DNA from: Neocallimastix lanati (nom. inval.) | Taxonomy: Eukaryota; Neocallimastigomycota; Neocallimastigomycetes; Neocallimastigales; Neocallimastigaceae | DNA length: 64,000 nucleotides | Assembly: GCA_016946835.1 (NCBI GenBank) | Contig: JACVTC010000080.1 | Coordinates: forward strand, 418,501-482,500 | Reading direction: 5' to 3' | Part shown: positions 52,790 through 64,000 of the stretch, in pieces | Layout: each line of letters starts with the position of its first letter | Position numbering within the stretch: the first letter of the stretch is position 1 | The notes under the pieces: generated by a model | The model's database searches: none | Seen by the model: the letters and a program-made list of their open reading frames with translations, nothing else | What the model was told of the DNA's origin: nothing | Made by a program: the position numbers and the translations under genes

Positions 52790-54340
52790 ATTTTATAAAA
52801 TAAAATAAAATAAAATAAATAGTAGAAATATGAGTATAAAGTTCAGATTGAATAAAATAAAATAAAATAAATAGTAGAAATATGAGTATAAAGTTCAGAT
52901 TGAATAAAATAAAATAAAATAAATAGTTGAAATATGAATATAAAGTTCAGATTGAATAAAATAAAATAAAATATAAAATAAAATAAAATAAATATTGAAT
53001 GTAATAATATAAAAGTGCAAGTATATAAAATAAAATAAAATAAAATAAAATAAAATAAAATAAAATAAATAGCTAAAATATAAATATAAAGTACAGATTG
53101 AATAAAATAAAATAAAATAAAATAAAATAAAATAAAATAAAATAAAATAAATAGCTAAAATATAAATATAAAGTACAGATTGAATAAAATAAAATAAAAT
53201 AAAATAAAATAAAATAAAATAAAATAAAATAAATAGTAGAATATTAAATATAAAGTATAGAATGAATAAAATAAAATAAAATAAAATAAAATAAAATAAA
53301 ATAAAATAAAATAAAATAAAATAAAATAAATAGTAGAATATTAAATATAAAGTATAGAATGAATAAAATAAAATAAAATAAATAGTAGAATATTAAATAT
53401 AAAGTATAGAATGAATAAAATAAAATAAAATAAAATAAAATAAAATAAAATAAAATAAAATAAATAGTAGAATATTAAATATAAAGTATAGAATGAATAA
53501 AATAAAATAAAATAAAATAAAATAAAATAAAATAAAATAAAATAAAATAAAATAAAATAAAATAAAATAAAATAAAATAAAATAAAATAAAATAAAATAA
53601 AATAAAATAAAATAAAATAAAATAAAATAAAATAAAATAAATAGCTAAAATATAAATATAAAGTACAGATTGAATAAAATAAAATAAAATAAAATGAATA
53701 GTTGAAATATAAATATAAACTACAAATTGAATAAAATAAAATAAAATAAAATAAAATAAAATAAAATAAAATAAAATAAAATAAAATAAAATAAAATAAA
53801 ATAAAATAAAATAAAATAAAATAAAATAAATAGCTAAAATATAAATATAAAGTACAGATTGAATAAAATAAAATAAAATAAAATAAAATAAAATAAAATA
53901 AAATAAAATAAAATAAAATAAAATAAAATAAATAGCTAAAATATAAATATAAAGTACAGATTGAATAAAATAAAATAAAATAAAATAAAATAAAATAAAA
54001 TAAAATAAAATAAAATAAAATAAAATAAATAGCTAAAATATAAATATAAAGTACAGATTGAATAAAATAAAATAAAATAAAATAAAATAAAATAAAATAA
54101 AATAAAATAAAATAAAATAAAATAAAATAAAATAAAATAAAATAAAATAAAATAAAATAAAATAAAATAAAATAAATAGCTAAAATATAAATTTAAAGTA
54201 CAGATTGAATAAAATAAAATAAAATAAAATAAAATAAAATAAATAGTAGAATATGAATATAAAGTACAGATTGAATAAAATAAAATAAAATAAAATAAAT
54301 AGTAGTAATATGAGTATAAAAAACAGAAAGAAATACAATA
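52790..54340. repeat. AAAAT satellite with regularly interspersed spacers
   Basis: Runs of AAAAT (about 3 to more than 30 copies) alternate with some 18 spacers of about 40-55 bp. The spacers fall in families, such as TAGCTAAAATATAAATATAA with AGTACAGATTG, and TAGTAGAATATTAAATATAA with AGTATAGAATG. Neighbouring spacers tend to be the same type, so the array has grown by local block duplication. A long minus-strand open frame over its end is an artefact. Confidence 0.95.
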
Positions 54341-56014
54341 AAATAAAATATAAAATAAATAATGAAGTAATATATTAAAGAATTCAATAAAAATAAAATA
54401 TAATTAAATAAAATTCCTATTTTCATTTAAAACTTTAAAAAAAATTATATTTTGAAAAATATATTGTTAGAATTTCAAGGTTACACTAAAAAATTCTGAT
54501 TTGTATATTTTTTAAAAAGAGAAATATATACCTATTTAGATTTTATTTTTCTTATTTTAATTTTTTTTCTTTTTTTTTTTTTTCTTTTTATTATTATTAT
54601 TGTTAGCTGAAAAAGCAATATTACTCCTTTTTATATGTTTTATTATAATTAAATCTCTATAATTATAATCATTCTTATATATGAAATTAAAACATCTAAT
54701 TTTTATATATTTTTGTTAAATTTTTTAATATGTATTTTGGTTATTTTTTTATATTAGAAATATATAAGAATGTAATCTAATTTATTATAATATAAATAAT
54801 AGTATTATAAATGAATATAACGGCATATAATTTGTAAATATATTATTTTAAATAATGAACAAAATCTTTGTAAATATTAAATTTAATAAAGTAATAAATA
54901 TAATTTTGATTTAATCATTTAATGATACAAAAATTTCGAGAAAAATAATTATTATATAGATATATTACAAAAGTTTAAAAAAAATATATATAGATATTTT
55001 TTTTTTCTTTAATCATATTTTTTTATTTTCATTGTATCTATTTCTCAAATCATTTTATTAAATATAGTAAAAGTTGAATATTTATTATTAATAACAACTT
55101 TTCTTCTATTACATTTTTATATTGTATATATATTGAACTTATTTAAAAAAAAAAGTTTCAATTATACAAATATTAATATATATATATACTATTTATAAAT
55201 TTTATTTAAGTATAAAAAGGAAAATATAATAATATTTATATTATGAAAAATTGTAAGTAATAAATCATTATTATTATTGTTTATTTCGATAGTAAATTAA
55301 TATAATTGGTTTTAAATTAAATTAAAAAAAAGAAAATAAAAAAAAAAAAAAATAAAAAGAAAAAACTTATTATTCTAACATATATATAGCAAGACAAAAA
55401 AAAAAATATTTTTTTTCTCTATTTTATCTATTTATTCAAAAATAAACATTAATAAACTTTTGATTATTTAAAATATAATTAATTAATTATTGAATATTTC
55501 ATAAATAAGGCAAATTAAGCATGTATTAATAATTTTTATTCAAGTTTCCTATATGAATAATAAAATAAAAACCAAATATTGAAAAAATTATTAAATAAAA
55601 TAATTAACATTATTATTAGTAAAAAAGTAATAAATATAAATTAAATATTCAAATGAATATCTATTATTTATTTCTAAATTATATATTAATAATAATTAAC
55701 ATATATTATAAAATATATAAATATAAAAAGAAATATATTTTAGAATTAATAATTAATTGTAAATACTTAGAATTTTATTGAGTTGATATATTATATAAAC
55801 ATTTTATATTAGTTGTGGGATAATTACAATTTATGTTATTAAACAATTAAATATTAAAAATTCAATAATAATAAATTATTCTAATATTATTTAAATTATT
55901 TTTATTTTATTGTTTGAAAAATAAACAATTAAAAGAGTAAAAGAAAAGAGGAAGAAATAGAATATAATAATAAACAGCACTAATAATAGAAAAAAAAATA
56001 ATAATTAGTCAACA
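54341..56014. other. Intergenic, no gene seen
   Basis: This is the upstream flank of the ArfGAP gene. Sequence is A+T-rich with short poly(A/T) runs, an inverted ATATATAAGAATG-type pair near 54670-54770 and no supported open frame. Confidence 0.55.
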
Positions 56015-62436
<6,422 letters not shown>

Positions 62437-63533
62437 GTTTAACGTAGTAACAAATTAAAAAATAAAAATAAAAATAAAAATAAAAATAAAGGAATATATA
62501 TATATATATATATAAATTTATAAATGTTAATGATTATTTTTATATTTATTAACTATAAAAATTAAAATTAAAATATTTTATAAATTATTAATATAATAAT
62601 ATAAAATATTTATGATAATTATATAATTACATAAAGCAAAACCTATATAAGTTTATCTCATTAATTTTTTGATTTATTATAACCATAGAAAATATAATTA
62701 CAAGACCAAAATTAAAAATAAATAAATAAAAAAAAAAAAAAAAACTTTTTACTTTTATTGGTTAAATTCTTTTATTTTTGTGAATTAACTTTGTCTTTAA
62801 AATAAATTAAATAAATTAAATAAAAAAAAAGAAAATAAAAATAAAAAAATAAGGAAAATAAGATTATATATAAAGATTTAAAATTATATATTAGTAAAAA
62901 TAAAAATAATATACATATATATATAAATGAATTTTTATGAAAAATAATTATTTCAAATTATTATTAATTAAATATATATATATATATATATATAAAGAAT
63001 TATATTAATAAAATTTGATATGATTTTAAAAAATAAATAAAAAATAAAAAAAAAATAATAAAAATTAAAAAAAAAAAAAAAAAAAAAAAACCTTTTTACT
63101 TTTTTTAAAAAATTAATTAAAAAGCTATTCTCAATTTATTCTATTCAAATAACCTAATCACATTAAAAACATATTATTATTTATAATACAAATTTTTAAT
63201 ACGCCTATTTATCTAAAACAAATATTTTCTTAGATAATACATTTGAATAAATAAAACTTTTACTTTAAAATACCTTTATTCATCATTAATATTGCAAGAA
63301 TGTATAATTAATAAATTATATATTTTTTTAAAGGAATTTATGTTTTATTTAAAATTTATATTTTTTGTTATAAAAATTGTAAATAAATATGTAATTTTTT
63401 TAATAAATATATGTATATTAATATTTAAATGCATATTATTATTTTCTTATAAAAAAAAAATTTAAACTGAAATAAATAAATAAATTAATAAAATAAATAA
63501 ATAAATAAATAAATAAATAGTAATAAGAATGAT

Positions 63534-63583
<50 letters not shown>

Positions 63584-64000
63584 GTATAAAAAAATTAAAA
63601 TTTTATATTTTTATATATTTAATAATAATAATATTAAGTAAAATGAAATCATAATAATTATAAAATAATTAATTACTATATTTAAATATTTAATAATAAA
63701 AGTACATTTTGAATTAAATAAAATAAAATAAATAAAGTATTATCATATTAAATAAAATAAAATAAAATAAAATAAAATAAAATAAATAGTAAAGTATTAT
63801 AATTTAAATAAAATAAATAAAATTAAAAAAAAAAATAATTGAAATAAAAATAAAAAAGTAAGATTGAATAAAATAAATAACAAATAATAATAATTTAATA
63901 AAATTCTATTTCTTCTAATATTTTTTTTTTTTTTTTTTTTTTTTGTTTTTTTTGTTTTTTGTTGATAATAAAATTTTAATTCATCGATAATAAAAATAAT
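62437..64000. other. Intergenic to window end, no gene seen
   Basis: This is the 3' flank of the ArfGAP gene. It has AAAAT and AAAT runs (62461-62490, 63480-63520, 63715-63785), an (AAT)n run (63534-63581), a poly(A) run near 63070 and a poly(T) run near 63922-63955. No open frame stands out. Confidence 0.6.
63534..63581. repeat. (AAT)n microsatellite
   Basis: About 15 AAT units. Confidence 0.9.

Noticed and set aside
52790-54340. Resemblance to a CRISPR array (repeats alternating with spacers)
   Set aside because: Repeat runs are AAAAT of very variable length, spacers are repeated rather than unique, and no cas genes exist; it is a eukaryotic satellite.

Overview
The window looks like nuclear DNA of an anaerobic gut fungus (Neocallimastigomycota; Piromyces, Neocallimastix or a relative). 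Three things point there. Base composition is extremely A+T-rich, with long poly(A)/poly(T) runs and ATT, AAAT and AAAAT microsatellites. Introns are short GT...AG introns. Four copies of the fungal (CBM10-like) dockerin, a module typical of gut-fungal cellulosomes, sit on a secreted glycosidase. Species cannot be assigned from the sequence alone.

Layout. 0.7-6.6 kb: two convergent GH114-type glycosidase paralogues, one (+) ending in four dockerins, the other (-) with a Lys/Thr-repeat tail instead; a repeat-rich spacer lies between their 3' ends. 6.6-17.8 kb: a gene desert with tandem duplications, hairpin-type inverted repeats and at most one doubtful reverse-transcriptase scrap. 17.8-20.5 kb (+): a secreted CotH-kinase-family protein with a hydrophobic C-terminus. 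21.8-24.2 kb (-): an intronless ankyrin-repeat protein. 26.9-29.5 kb (+): a nine-exon WASP/Las17 homologue. 31.4-33.7 kb (+): eIF3m, eight exons. 34.3-35.0 kb: a decayed, unidentified coding relic. 35.9-39.9 kb (-): an eight-exon MYST histone acetyltransferase (Esa1/Tip60 type) with an 18-nt microexon and a large ATT repeat in one intron. 42.1-43.8 kb (-): an intronless type II Golgi mannosyltransferase (GT71/MNN1 type). 46.2-47.9 kb (+): ruins of a secreted lectin/dockerin protein. 48.1-48.4 kb (+): a possible small membrane protein. 48.6-52.0 kb (-): an intronless GPI ethanolamine-phosphate transferase (Gpi13/PIG-O). 52.8-54.3 kb: an AAAAT satellite with regularly interspersed spacers. 56.0-62.4 kb (+): a 23-exon BAR-PH-ArfGAP-ankyrin protein (ACAP type) with five C-terminal NPF motifs.

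The genes do not form an operon-like pathway. Two themes recur. One is the extracellular and cell-surface side of a plant-degrading fungus: dockerin enzymes, the CotH protein, mannosylation and GPI-anchor synthesis. The other is actin and membrane traffic housekeeping: WASP and the NPF-bearing ArfGAP, both plausibly acting at endocytic sites. Exon structures were assembled by hand from GT/AG (once GC/AG) sites, reading-frame phase and family fit. Every junction given closes in frame, but none has transcript support. No tRNA, rRNA or CRISPR array and no convincing intact transposon was seen.
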